A stretch of 64,000 nt of DNA. It comes from Myxococcales bacterium (GTDB lineage Bacteria; Myxococcota_A; Polyangia; Haliangiales; Haliangiaceae). Each line of letters starts with the position of its first letter. The stretch's first letter is position 1. A program made the translations under genes and the position numbers. Location: the NCBI GenBank assembly GCA_016720595.1, contig JADKKI010000004.1, forward strand, positions 62,001-126,000, in the 5' to 3' direction. The notes below the pieces were generated by a model. That model saw only the letters and a program-made list of their open reading frames with translations, was not told where the DNA came from and did no database searches. Positions 23,432 to 32,671 of this stretch are shown one piece after another.

Positions 23432-26074
23432 GTGAGTCGGAGTCCGTCCGAGACGCCGTTGATGCGGCAGTTCCTCGAGATCAAGGAACGGCACGCGGAC
23501 TCGATCCTGCTGTTCCGCTGCGGGGACTTCTACGAGATGTTCTTTGAGGACGCGGTGATCGCGGCGCGCGCGCTCGATCTCACGCTGACGTCCCGGGACA
23601 AGGGCAAGGAGGACGGGGTGCCGATGTGCGGCGTCCCGTACCACGCGATCCGCAGCTACATCGCCAAGCTGACGGACCTCGGCCACAAGGTCGCGATCTG
23701 CGAGCAGACCGAGGATCCGAAGCTGGCCAAGGGCCTGGTCAAGCGCGAGGTGGTGCGCATCGTCACCCCGGGCATCGTCCTCGACGACGAGGTGCTGGAG
23801 CCCAAGCGGCCCCGCTATGTCGTCGCGCTGGTCCCCGGCACCGGGTCAGCCAAGGACGTCTGCGGGCTCGCGTACCTCGACGCCACCACTGGCGAGCTCG
23901 CCGCCACCGAGCTCCCGCTCCTCCACGTGATCGACGAGCTGTGTCGCGTGGCGCCGCGCGAGGTGCTGGTGGCGCCCGAGCTGCTCGGCGAGTCCGTGCG
24001 GGCGCAGCAGCTCGCAACGCTCCGCGCTCGCCACCGCGCCAGCTGGAACCCGGCGCCGATCCCGAGCGAGGCCGACGCGCGTCGCGAGCTCGGCTCGATC
24101 GTCGTCGTCGAGCCCACCGTCGCGCTGCCTCATCGCGAGCTGGCGATCCGCGCCGCCGCGGCGGTCGTCGCGTACGCGCGCTCCACCCAGCCCACCGGCG
24201 TCCTGCCGCTGACCCGGCTCCAGCTCTATCAGCCCGGCGAGAGCGTGGTGCTCGACGAGGCGGCGATCGCGAACCTCGAGCTGACCGAGACCCTGATCGG
24301 TAAGCACAAGGAGGGCTCGCTGCTCGACGTGATCGACGAGACCGCCACGGGCCCCGGTGGCCGGCTGGTCCGGCGCTGGCTGCTCTATCCGCTGGTCGAG
24401 GTCGCGCAGATCCGCCGCCGCCAGGATGCCGTGGAGTGGCTGGTCGAGCGGCCCGCGCTGCTCGAGACGATCCGGCGTGCGCTCGCCCGGCTCGGCGATC
24501 TCGAGCGGCTCGCCGGCAAGGCCACGCTCGGCGTCGCCACGCCCAAGGATCTGGGCCGCCTGCGGGACACGCTGGCCGCGCTGCCCGAGCTGGTCGCGCT
24601 GGTGCGCTCGGGCCAGGATCCGATGGATACGGTCGCCCACGGGGTTCGCGGGCAGCGAGTCGCGCTCCCGGCGCTGCTCGATCTCGAGGCGTGCACGGTG
24701 GCGCGGCTCCCCGCGCTCGCACGGCGGCTGGCCACGGCGCTGGTCGACGATCCGCCGGCGCTCCTCGATCAGAAGCACGGCCCGGCGATCCGCCCCGGCT
24801 ATGACGCGGAGATCGACGAGTGCCGTCGGCTCGCGGATGGCGGCAAGGAAGACATCCTCGCGATCGAGGAGCGCGAGCAGAAGGCCAGCGGCATCCCGAG
24901 CCTCAAGGTCCGCTACAACCGCGTGTTCGGGTACTACATCGAGATCACGAAGACCCACCTCGCGAAGGTCCCGGCCTCGTACATCCGCAAGCAGACGGTC
25001 GCCACGGGCGAGCGGTACGTGACCCCGGAGCTCGCCGAGCTCGAGAAGAAGGTCCTCGCCGCGGAGGAGACCCTCGCCTCCCGCGAGGCCGCGCTGGTCA
25101 AGCTCGAGGTCGCGGCGGTCGCGGAGGTCGCGCGCGAGATCGCCGCCGCCGGCGCAGCGCTCGCCGTGGTCGATGTGTGCGGCTCGTTCGCCGATGTCGC
25201 CGCGCGCCGTGACTACTGCCGGCCCACCGTCGACGATGGCCTCGCACTCGAGATCGTCGACGGGCGCCACCCGGTGATCGAGGCGCTGCTCCCACCGGGC
25301 ACGTTCGTGCCGAACGACTGCACGCTCGATGCGGCCGCCGAGCAGCTCGTCCTCATCACCGGCCCCAACATGGCCGGCAAGTCGACGTACATGCGCCAGG
25401 TCGCGCAGATCGTCCTGCTCGCGCAGGCCGGCAGCTTCGTGCCCGCGAAGCGCGCCACCATCGGCCTGTGCGATCGGGTGTTCACGCGCGTCGGCGCCGC
25501 GGACAACCTGTCCCGCGGCGACTCGACGTTCATGGTCGAGATGCGCGAGACCGCCTCGATCCTCGCCAAGGCCACGCGCTCGTCCTTGATCATCCTCGAC
25601 GAGGTCGGCCGCGGGACGTCCACGTTCGATGGCGTGTCGATCGCCTGGGCCGTCGCCGAGTACCTGCACGACACGGTCGGCGCGCGCACGCTGTTCGCCA
25701 CCCACTATCACGAGCTGGTCTCGCTCGCGGACACGCGCCCCCGCGTGCGCAACGTCTCGGTCGCCGTGCGCGAGCACAAGGGCGAGATCGTGTTCCTCCG
25801 CCGCGTCGTCCCCGGCGGCGCGAACCGCAGCTACGGCATCGATGTCGCCAAGCTCGCGGGCCTGCCTCGCACGGTGACCTCGCGCGCCCACGCGATCATG
25901 GCGCGGCTCGAGGGGGGCTCGGCGCTCGGTGCGACCACCCAGCTCTCGCTCCTCCCCACCATGCCGAGCGCCGAGATCTCGCCCACGGCGAGCCGGCTCG
26001 CCAGCATCGACGTCAACCGGACCACGCCGCTCGAGGCGCTGGCCCTGCTCGCCGAGCTCAAAGCGATCCTCTGA
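23432..26074 (+). CDS. mutS: DNA mismatch repair protein MutS
   Basis: 880 residues. The mismatch-reading N-terminal motif is intact ([12 protein letters not shown], with the Phe-x-Glu that contacts the mismatch), followed by the connector, lever and clamp domains. The ATPase has Walker [10 protein letters not shown] near residues 644-652, a Walker B-type [14 protein letters not shown] and a downstream [10 protein letters not shown]. It recognises base mismatches and small loops and starts repair with MutL. The GTG at 23432 gives the family's usual start ([18 protein letters not shown]); ATG 23462 is an alternative. Upstream sequence in the same frame overlaps the metallophosphoesterase and is not coding. 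Confidence 0.97.
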   Translation: MSRSPSETPLMRQFLEIKERHADSILLFRCGDFYEMFFEDAVIAARALDLTLTSRDKGKEDGVPMCGVPYHAIRSYIAKLTDLGHKVAICEQTEDPKLAKGLVKREVVRIVTPGIVLDDEVLEPKRPRYVVALVPGTGSAKDVCGLAYLDATTGELAATELPLLHVIDELCRVAPREVLVAPELLGESVRAQQLATLRARHRASWNPAPIPSEADARRELGSIVVVEPTVALPHRELAIRAAAAVVAYARSTQPTGVLPLTRLQLYQPGESVVLDEAAIANLELTETLIGKHKEGSLLDVIDETATGPGGRLVRRWLLYPLVEVAQIRRRQDAVEWLVERPALLETIRRALARLGDLERLAGKATLGVATPKDLGRLRDTLAALPELVALVRSGQDPMDTVAHGVRGQRVALPALLDLEACTVARLPALARRLATALVDDPPALLDQKHGPAIRPGYDAEIDECRRLADGGKEDILAIEEREQKASGIPSLKVRYNRVFGYYIEITKTHLAKVPASYIRKQTVATGERYVTPELAELEKKVLAAEETLASREAALVKLEVAAVAEVAREIAAAGAALAVVDVCGSFADVAARRDYCRPTVDDGLALEIVDGRHPVIEALLPPGTFVPNDCTLDAAAEQLVLITGPNMAGKSTYMRQVAQIVLLAQAGSFVPAKRATIGLCDRVFTRVGAADNLSRGDSTFMVEMRETASILAKATRSSLIILDEVGRGTSTFDGVSIAWAVAEYLHDTVGARTLFATHYHELVSLADTRPRVRNVSVAVREHKGEIVFLRRVVPGGANRSYGIDVAKLAGLPRTVTSRAHAIMARLEGGSALGATTQLSLLPTMPSAEISPTASRLASIDVNRTTPLEALALLAELKAIL

Positions 26075-26148
26075 TCGAGGCCACGGCGGGTCGGCGAGGG
26101 CGAGCGCCCCCGATGTACGCCCACGTGATCCAGCCGCGCAGATCGCGT

Positions 26149-26193
26149 GGGGGTCGCAACCCACAGCCTCGCTCGATAGGGGGTTGCAACCCC
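26149..26193 (+). repeat. Two G-rich near-repeats, one palindromic
   Basis: GGGGGTCGCAACCC (26149-26162) and GGGGTTGCAACCCC (26180-26193) are near-identical and about 30 bp apart. The second is a perfect 14-bp palindrome. They lie in the gap between mutS and the cytochrome gene at 26280. They could be a paired protein-binding site or a small stem after mutS; no T-run follows. Confidence 0.5.
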
Positions 26194-26237
26194 GTGCCCT
26201 CGCTCGGCGAACCCGAGTGATTCCAGCACGCTGCAGT

Positions 26238-26255
26238 TGGCCCGGTGCTTGTACT
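26238..26255 (+). promoter_or_regulatory. Possible sigma-54-type promoter upstream of the cytochrome operon
   Basis: TTGGCCCGGTGCTTGTACT fits the -24/-12 layout of sigma-54 promoters (consensus TGGCACG-N4-TTGCA) except that the -12 dinucleotide is GT rather than GC. A start at about 26264 would leave a short leader before the Shine-Dalgarno at 26271. No enhancer site was looked for systematically. Weak support. Confidence 0.25.
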
Positions 26256-26279
26256 AGGTCAGGTCACCGAGGAGGAACC

Positions 26280-28496
26280 GTGAAGACTTACATGAAGACC
26301 ATCGCGATCGGAACCGCGCTGCTGACCGCAGCCGGGGCAGGCTGCGGCAGCGACGACAACAGTGGGCCACTGGGCAACGTCGATTCGCTCGTGATCCTGC
26401 AGCGCCCCAAGCGGAACGACATGGGCGACATCTTCCAGTACACGTCTTACAAGCCGAAGACGGAGTCGGGCGTCAACGCGCGCCTGATCAAGCTCGAGCC
26501 GCCGACCGCGGATGGCACGCAGACCGTGATCTGCTGCGATCAGGCCGGCCCCGAGTACGCCAACATCGACATCTCTGGCTACGACATCTCGTTCGATGCC
26601 AAGCAGATCGTGTTCTCCGGCAAGCTGTCGGGCAACACCAACTACGGCCTGTTCATCCTGACGCTCGCCGATGGCAGCGTCGACCAGGTCCCGACCGACC
26701 CGGCGCGTGACTACGTCTCCCCGATCTTCCTCCCGGGCGACAAGATCATGTTCACCACGAACTCGGTCGTGGAGACGGGCGCTCGCCAGCACCGTGACGA
26801 GTACGAGCGTGGCACCACGCTGCAGCTCGGCCGCATCAACACGGATGGCACGGGCGAGGAGCTCGGCGCCCGCAACCTCTCGCACCGCACGTTCCCGACG
26901 CTGATGTCGGACGGCCGCGTGATGTTCACGCAGTGGGACCACCTCGGGACCATGAACGCCGGCCACCTCATGTTCGTGAACCAGGACATGACGAACCTCC
27001 GTGAGGGCTTCGGCAAGGAGGGCACCGGCGCCTCGAACTCCACGCTCAAGGCGCAGGAGGTCAGCCCGGGCCGCTTCATCGCGATCGCGACCTCGCGTAA
27101 CCGCACCATCCAGGCCGGCGCGCTGATCGACGTCCGCCTCGGCATCGTCGACACCGACGGCGACGGCAACGTCTCGGCCCGCGAGCGCCAGAGCGAGGCG
27201 AATGCCTCGTACAAGGATCTCACCCCGGACGTCCCGCACGACATGACGCCGTCGGCGGACACCGTCGGCCGCTACTACGACGCCTTCGCGCTCAACGCCA
27301 AGGAGAAGCCGGACCTCGTGGTCTCGTGGGCGAACGGCCCCGTGGAGTCGGGCGTGCTCGGCTCGGCCGGCCTCGAGGCTGACTTCGGCGTCTACCTCCT
27401 CGACACCCAGCGCAACCAGCGCCACCCGCTGCTCGACAACAACGAGATGTGGGACATCTTCCCGCGCCCGCTCCAGGCTCGCCCGGTGCCGGACATCTCC
27501 GGCTCGGCGATCGACCCGAGCCTCAATGGCGCGACGATGATCGGCTCGATGAACGTCTACGAGTCGAGCCTCAAGACGTTCGCCCCGAACTCGATCTACG
27601 GCGTGCGCGTGATGGAAGGCTTCTCCTCGGAGGAGGGCTTCCCCCGCATGTTCGGCACCACGATGTTCGAGGGCCAGGCCAACCTCGGTGTGGCCCGCGT
27701 CCAGGCCGACGGCTCGTGGCTCGCGACCATCCCGTCGAACGTCCCGGTTCACGTCCAGGCGATCGACACCTTCGGCATGTCGATGTTCTCCGAGCCGGTG
27801 TGGGTCTCCGGTCGCAAGAACGAGGCGCGCGTGTGCGGTGGCTGCCACGAGGCGCGTGACCGCGCGACGGTCATCGACCCCGGCCAGACCGATGCGTTCG
27901 CCGTTGGCCCGACCCCGATGTACGGCCTGACGCCGCGCACCGACCGCAAGTCGACCGACACCACCCGCGACAAGGTCATGGGCCTCGCCTGGAACACGAC
28001 CATCCAGAAGATCTTCACCGACAACTGCGTCAGCTGCCACGGCGCGTCGAACACCGCTGGCGTCGCCCCGTACACCATCACCGACCCGGCGACCGGCACC
28101 TCGGTGTCGTGGACCTTCAACCTCGAAGGCACCCCGCTCCCCGCCGCGTTCGCCGACATCGGTGGCGAGCCCGCCTTCACCGCCTCGTACTTCTCGATCG
28201 CTGGCCCGGACATGGAAGCCATCGAGAAGGGCGGCCTCATGGTCTCCGGCAACTTCAAGGTCTATGCGAGCCCCGAGAACTCGCGTGACTCGCTGGTCAT
28301 CAAGATGCTGAACCCGATGCAGCAGTTCCCGGCGCAGGCCGCGGGTACCCGCGCGTTCGCGACGATGCCGCACATGGCGCAGGTCGGCGCGGGCACGGAC
28401 CTCACCCCGGACGAGTTCTACCAGCTCATCCTCAACATCGACATGGGCGTGAACTTCTACGCCCGTGAGAACAACCCCGGCCTGGCGTCCTACTAA
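26280..28496 (+). CDS. Dihaem c-type cytochrome lipoprotein, HzsA-related
   Basis: 738 residues. GTG 26280 is chosen because a strong GGAGG (26271-26275) lies 4 bp upstream; ATG 26292 would be 16 bp away. A signal peptide ends in an AGAGC lipobox. Residues about 50-430 look like a PD40/WD-like beta-propeller (ISFDAKQIVFSG, VSPIFLPGDKIMFTTN, TLMSDGRVMFTQWDHLG), a layout known from the hydrazine-synthase-alpha-like group. Two CXXCH haem sites follow: CGGCH (519-523) and CVSCH (583-587). I infer a cell-surface or periplasmic redox protein; hydrazine chemistry is not implied. It heads an operon with the HEAT protein 29 bp downstream. Confidence 0.85.
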   Translation: MKTYMKTIAIGTALLTAAGAGCGSDDNSGPLGNVDSLVILQRPKRNDMGDIFQYTSYKPKTESGVNARLIKLEPPTADGTQTVICCDQAGPEYANIDISGYDISFDAKQIVFSGKLSGNTNYGLFILTLADGSVDQVPTDPARDYVSPIFLPGDKIMFTTNSVVETGARQHRDEYERGTTLQLGRINTDGTGEELGARNLSHRTFPTLMSDGRVMFTQWDHLGTMNAGHLMFVNQDMTNLREGFGKEGTGASNSTLKAQEVSPGRFIAIATSRNRTIQAGALIDVRLGIVDTDGDGNVSARERQSEANASYKDLTPDVPHDMTPSADTVGRYYDAFALNAKEKPDLVVSWANGPVESGVLGSAGLEADFGVYLLDTQRNQRHPLLDNNEMWDIFPRPLQARPVPDISGSAIDPSLNGATMIGSMNVYESSLKTFAPNSIYGVRVMEGFSSEEGFPRMFGTTMFEGQANLGVARVQADGSWLATIPSNVPVHVQAIDTFGMSMFSEPVWVSGRKNEARVCGGCHEARDRATVIDPGQTDAFAVGPTPMYGLTPRTDRKSTDTTRDKVMGLAWNTTIQKIFTDNCVSCHGASNTAGVAPYTITDPATGTSVSWTFNLEGTPLPAAFADIGGEPAFTASYFSIAGPDMEAIEKGGLMVSGNFKVYASPENSRDSLVIKMLNPMQQFPAQAAGTRAFATMPHMAQVGAGTDLTPDEFYQLILNIDMGVNFYARENNPGLASY

Positions 28497-28525
28497 CCCC
28501 AACCGCGGAACAAAGGAGAACTTCT

Positions 28526-29359
28526 ATGAAGAACAACGGAATGAAGCTCGCCGCGGTCGCCTTCCTCGCTGTCGTCGCCTCGCCGGCGTACGCAGGCAAG
28601 GGTGGCTCCTCGGGTCTGATTCGGTCGGCCATCCAGTCGGGCTCGGTCGACGCCATCGTGGCCGAGATCGAGCGCACGGAGAGCCTCACCTGCGCGGAGT
28701 GCGTGCAGATGGTGACCAACCTCCTCGAGGACAACCGGTACGCCGTCCGCGAGGTCGCGGCCTGGTGGTTCGCGAAGCGCCCGGCGCTCAAGGACATGGT
28801 CGCCGCCACGATGGTGGATGACCTCGCGAGTGGCAGCACGATCAAGGTCCGCAATGCCGCGGACTTCCTCGGCGCCACCGTGACCTACACGGCGCTGCCG
28901 ACGCTGCGCGCCGCGATCCACCGCGACAACGTCGGCCCCGAGGGCAAGCTTGCGATGGTGCGCGCGGTCGCCTTCATGGGCCACATCGGTGGCAACGACG
29001 TGCTCGCCACGGCGATGTCGGATGGCGACGCGGGCGTCCGCGCTGCTGCCGCCACCGCCTGGCGCGACATCCTCGGGCAGACCAGCGCCGCGCCGGTCGC
29101 GGGCCTGCTGAACGATTCGGACGCGAACGTCCGCGCCGCGGCTGCGACCACGGTGGGTGGCATGGGTCACGTCGCGGCGGCCGCGCAGCTCGAGACCCTG
29201 GTGGTCGGCGATGCCGACTCGATCGTCCGCCGCAACGCGGCGTGGGCGCTCGGCAAGCTCGGTCAGGCCTCGTCCCGTGCCGCGCTGACGCAGGCGAGCT
29301 CGGACAAGAGCGGCCTGGTCCGCATGACGGCGCGCGCTGCGCTCGCGTCGATCAAGTAA
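28526..29359 (+). CDS. Exported HEAT-repeat protein
   Basis: 277 residues. Signal peptide ends AYAGKG. The mature part is a run of HEAT/PBS-lyase-like helical repeats (VREVAAWWFAKRPAL, IKVRNAADFLG, VRAAAATAWRDIL, VRAAAATTVGGMG, VRRNAAWALGKLG). A cysteine pair (CAEC) near residue 53 lacks the following histidine, so it is not a haem site. An AAAGGAG Shine-Dalgarno (28512-28518) sits 7 bp before the ATG. It is co-transcribed with the dihaem lipoprotein and is probably its periplasmic partner or scaffold. A strong terminator-like hairpin follows at 29383. Confidence 0.88.
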   Translation: MKNNGMKLAAVAFLAVVASPAYAGKGGSSGLIRSAIQSGSVDAIVAEIERTESLTCAECVQMVTNLLEDNRYAVREVAAWWFAKRPALKDMVAATMVDDLASGSTIKVRNAADFLGATVTYTALPTLRAAIHRDNVGPEGKLAMVRAVAFMGHIGGNDVLATAMSDGDAGVRAAAATAWRDILGQTSAAPVAGLLNDSDANVRAAAATTVGGMGHVAAAAQLETLVVGDADSIVRRNAAWALGKLGQASSRAALTQASSDKSGLVRMTARAALASIK

Positions 29360-29382
29360 GCGAGCGACCGAGATCGTGACCA

Positions 29383-29409
29383 GGGCCGCGCTGCAGAGCG
29401 CGGCCCTTT
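29383..29409 (+). terminator. Rho-independent terminator after the HEAT gene
   Basis: A perfect 10-bp stem, GGGCCGCGCT / AGCGCGGCCC, with tetraloop GCAG and a short TTT tail (29407-29409) followed by TG and TATTT. Located 24 bp after the HEAT-protein stop. The T-tract is short but the stem is very stable. Confidence 0.75.
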
Positions 29410-29420
29410 GTATTTGCAAG

Positions 29421-29497
29421 CCCCACGAACGTGGGGCGCGCAGCAACGCGAAGGCGTTGCGAAGATCAATTGGCCGCGCTGCAAAGCGCGGCTCTTT
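29421..29497 (+). repeat. Array of three further hairpins between two cytochrome genes
   Basis: Following the terminator come CCCCAC-GAAC-GTGGGG (29421-29436), GCAACGC-GAAG-GCGTTGC (29443-29460) and GCCGCGCT-GCAA-AGCGCGGC (29473-29492) followed by TCTTT. The last is nearly identical to the terminator at 29383. All four stems in this 115-bp region have 4-nt loops of GNNN type and none is interrupted. They may be duplicated terminators with intervening hairpins, or one structured RNA element. Confidence 0.7.
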
Positions 29498-29534
29498 GTG
29501 CTTTCCGTCGAGGAATGGGGGTAAAATCATCGCC

Positions 29535-32500
29535 ATGGAGCTGACCAGGGCGACCCTCCTTACGGCTTCGCTGTGCGCGTTGATCTCGCTCGCGGCGTGC
29601 GGTGACTCCCCGCCAGGGAAGACCTACTTCGACCGCAGCATCGCGCCGATCCTCACGGACTCGTGCACGCGCGGCACCTCCGGCTGTCACTCGGTGAACG
29701 CCGACTCGCCGTACAACTTCGCGGCAGGCAACCTCGACGTCACGACGTTCGAGAACATCCAGAAGCGGCGCGACGTGCTCGCTCCGTTCGGCGCGTACCC
29801 CGAGGCGTTGCTGCTGATCAAGGCCGTCGGGCCCAAGCAGCTCCGCATGCAGTACGGCTATTGCGCGAACACGTCGTTTCCCGGCTGCATGACGGCACTC
29901 CCCGATGGCTCGACGCCGCGGTTCCTCGACATCGACGTCCAGCACTCCGGCGGCGTCCGCATCGACGTCGGCTCCGACGCGTACTTCACGCTGAAGAACT
30001 GGCTCGACAACGGCGCCACCGAGAATGGCCTCAAGCCGCCCACGCCCGCACAGACCGGCGATGGCACCTGCTCGAGCTCGGTGCCGCCCGGCTTCACCAA
30101 GGCCGGCTTCGTCAACACGCCACAGCGGCAGCAGTACTTCGATTCGTTCGTGATGAGCGTAGAGCCGATCTTCGAGAAGAAAGGCTGCACCGCCGGCACC
30201 TGCCACGGCGCGCCCCAGTCCGACTTCTACATCACGTGCGGCTCCGACGACGATCAGAAGGCGTTCAACTTCAGCCAGGCGTGGTCGTTCGTGAACTCGC
30301 CGGTCGATGATTCGCAGATCCTCCGGATCCCGCTCGCGGTCGCCGCCGGTGGCCACGGTCACACGGGTGGCGATCAGTTCGCCGATGCGGATGACGCCGA
30401 CTACAAGAGCCTGAAGGCGTGGGCCTCGGGCGTCGGCATCCTCGACTTCGCCGGTGGTGATCCGGTGAAGCAGTTCTTCAAGGACAACGTCCAGCCGATC
30501 CTCCTGCAGCGCGGCTGCTCGTTCCAGGGCTGCCACAGCCCGCAGGCCGCGAACGACTTCAAGCTCCGCTCGGGCACCCAGGGCTTCTTCTCGTCGGTCG
30601 CCCTGCAGCGCAACTACGAGCTCCTGAAGGGCGAGTTCATGGCGATGGAGTTCCCCGACGCGCGCCGGAGCCGCGCGGTGGCGAAGACCATCCTCGAGAA
30701 CGATCCGGATCGCGTCCCGGTGCCGCAGGTCGGCGGCATGGTGCACCGCGGTGGGCCCGTGCTCGAGAACCAGGACGGCCCGACCGGCGCCGGCTCCGAG
30801 CCCGCGGATTGCCCCGCGTTCACGCCCACCGGCTCGAGCCCGTTCTGCACGATCCAGGAGTGGGTCACCCGCGAGCGCACCGCGATGGCCGCGGACATCA
30901 CACCGATGATCCCGAACACGTCGTCCTTGGGCCTGGTGTACGTCAAGCGCGCGAGCGCGCCGACCACCAGCCGGCTCGAGTTCGACACGTTCCAGGGCAA
31001 CGCGGATCTGATGAAGGCCACGAGCCCGCTCGGGGCGAACCAGACCCTGGGGCAGGCGGTCGGCGAGGCGTCGTTGCTCGATAACTGCGGCGGCGCGCTC
31101 ACCGCGGGCACCGCAGATGTGCAGGCGCCCGACGTCGCCAACGATGGCACGCGGATCGTGTTCGCCGCCCGCGAGAGCGCGAGTGACACGCTCGGGTTGT
31201 GGCTCGTCGACGCGGCCGGGACCACCTGCACGCGCCTCACGCCCTCGGTGCCCGGTGTGCACAACTTCGATCCGGTGTTCTCACCGGACGGTCAGTACAT
31301 CGTGTTCGCTTCGACCCGCGGCAAGACCGGGCCGTCGAAGTCGCGCCGTCGGTTCCTCCCGCAATCGGATCTGTGGCGGGTGAAGATCAATGGCTCCACC
31401 CTCGACAACGCCACGCTCGAGCAGATGACCGTGCTCTCGAACTCCGAGATCGAGCCGGCGTTCATGCGCGAGGGCAGGCTGACGATGACGACGGAGAAGA
31501 CCAGCGATGGCTTCTATCAGCTCGCCGGCCGGCGGATGAACTGGGACCTCACCGACTATCACCCGTTGCTCGCGCAGCGGAAGGAGTCGCCGTACGTCGA
31601 TGGGGACGTGATGGCGACCCGGACCTCGATCGGCTTCTCGTCGGCCACGGACATCCGCGAGGGCAGCGACGGCAACTTCCTGATGATCCTCTCCGACGTC
31701 AACACCGCCACGGGCGCCCCGATGACGTCGGGTGCACAGGGCGCGCTCGCCACGTTCAATCGCAGCGTCGGCACGTTCGAGACCGGCCGCAACGATGACG
31801 GCTTCTTGCAGGCGGTCCGCATCCTCGATGCCACGCCGATCTATCGCGGCCCGGTGACCGCGCCGGACGGGACGATCCTCGTGTCCCGCAACTTCGATCT
31901 CGGCACGTTCAACCCGCGCACGCTCAACTTCGTGCCGCTGTTCGGCACGGCGGGTGTGCGTCTCGATGCCCAGCTGATCATGAAGTACCCGGCGCGCGTG
32001 CTGTACGAGAACCGCCGCCAGCTCGTGTTCGGCGGCAACGCGGATCCCACGGACAAGACCAAGGCGCTGCTCCACATGCCCGACGCGCCGATGGTGTTCA
32101 CGCTGCTGACCGGCAACCTGCGCCGCGGGCATCCCGTGGACCAGTTCCGCAAGGCGAAGTACCTCCACGTCATGACGGAGGAGCCGTGCCCGACCAGCGG
32201 CTGCACCGCGAACGCCAACGGGATCTTCCAGATGCGCGCCGAGGTCGGGACGTTCCCGCTCCAGGATGACGGCTCGGTCCGCGTGATCCTGCCCGCGCAG
32301 AAGGGCGTGATCCTCGAGCTCCAGGACAGCTCCCACAACCCGGTCGTGAGCATGACCGAGGAGCATCAGCTCGGGCCCGGCGAGCGGGTGTCGATGGGCG
32401 TCTCCGAGGCGCTGTTCGACGTGGTGTGCGCCGGCTGCCACGGCTCGGTGAGCGGATCGGAGCTCGACATCGGGGTCAGCGCGGATGCCCTCACCGGTGC

Positions 32501-32546
32501 GTCGAAGTCGAAGGCGGCCGAAAAGCCCGCCCTCGTCGCCCAGTAG
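29535..32546 (+). CDS. Large cytochrome-like lipoprotein with atypical CXnCH motifs
   Basis: 1003 residues. Lipobox ISLAAC (Cys 22). Planctomycete-cytochrome-like modules (SIAPILTDSC, VQPILLQRGC) carry widened haem-type motifs: C44-x6-C51-H, C218-x4-C223-H and C328-x4-C333-H. A canonical CAGCH (965-969) lies near the end. Residues about 560-860 form a PD40-type beta-propeller (FDPVFSPDGQYIVFASTRGK). CX4CH is known to bind haem in some cytochromes; CX6CH is not well established. The overall design matches the protein at 26280, but the genes are separated by the hairpin array and are probably separate transcripts. Likely an envelope electron-transfer or binding protein; substrate unknown. Confidence 0.82.
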   Translation: MELTRATLLTASLCALISLAACGDSPPGKTYFDRSIAPILTDSCTRGTSGCHSVNADSPYNFAAGNLDVTTFENIQKRRDVLAPFGAYPEALLLIKAVGPKQLRMQYGYCANTSFPGCMTALPDGSTPRFLDIDVQHSGGVRIDVGSDAYFTLKNWLDNGATENGLKPPTPAQTGDGTCSSSVPPGFTKAGFVNTPQRQQYFDSFVMSVEPIFEKKGCTAGTCHGAPQSDFYITCGSDDDQKAFNFSQAWSFVNSPVDDSQILRIPLAVAAGGHGHTGGDQFADADDADYKSLKAWASGVGILDFAGGDPVKQFFKDNVQPILLQRGCSFQGCHSPQAANDFKLRSGTQGFFSSVALQRNYELLKGEFMAMEFPDARRSRAVAKTILENDPDRVPVPQVGGMVHRGGPVLENQDGPTGAGSEPADCPAFTPTGSSPFCTIQEWVTRERTAMAADITPMIPNTSSLGLVYVKRASAPTTSRLEFDTFQGNADLMKATSPLGANQTLGQAVGEASLLDNCGGALTAGTADVQAPDVANDGTRIVFAARESASDTLGLWLVDAAGTTCTRLTPSVPGVHNFDPVFSPDGQYIVFASTRGKTGPSKSRRRFLPQSDLWRVKINGSTLDNATLEQMTVLSNSEIEPAFMREGRLTMTTEKTSDGFYQLAGRRMNWDLTDYHPLLAQRKESPYVDGDVMATRTSIGFSSATDIREGSDGNFLMILSDVNTATGAPMTSGAQGALATFNRSVGTFETGRNDDGFLQAVRILDATPIYRGPVTAPDGTILVSRNFDLGTFNPRTLNFVPLFGTAGVRLDAQLIMKYPARVLYENRRQLVFGGNADPTDKTKALLHMPDAPMVFTLLTGNLRRGHPVDQFRKAKYLHVMTEEPCPTSGCTANANGIFQMRAEVGTFPLQDDGSVRVILPAQKGVILELQDSSHNPVVSMTEEHQLGPGERVSMGVSEALFDVVCAGCHGSVSGSELDIGVSADALTGASKSKAAEKPALVAQ

Positions 32547-32579
32547 TCCGGGGCGTCGCCCGGCAAGGCCAATGCCGGG

Positions 32580-32595
32580 GCGGGTGAATACCCGC
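32580..32595 (+). repeat. Small perfect hairpin after the cytochrome-like gene
   Basis: GCGGGT-GAAT-ACCCGC forms a 6-bp stem with a 4-nt loop, 34 bp after the stop of the large lipoprotein. No T-run follows, so I do not call it a terminator. Confidence 0.45.
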
Positions 32596-32671
32596 TCCGG
32601 TTGCACGTCATCCTTGTGAGGTCACACTCGCATGGGTACGATGCGCCCCCGTGTTGGTCCGAGGAGGACGT

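Noticed and set aside
26259..28502. Minus-strand open frame of 747 codons
   Set aside because: Exactly opposite the cytochrome gene, with repetitive Arg/Val/His/Asp composition typical of antisense reading in GC-rich DNA.
28526..29359. CAEC in the HEAT protein as a third haem site
   Set aside because: No histidine follows the second cysteine, so it is not a CXXCH motif.
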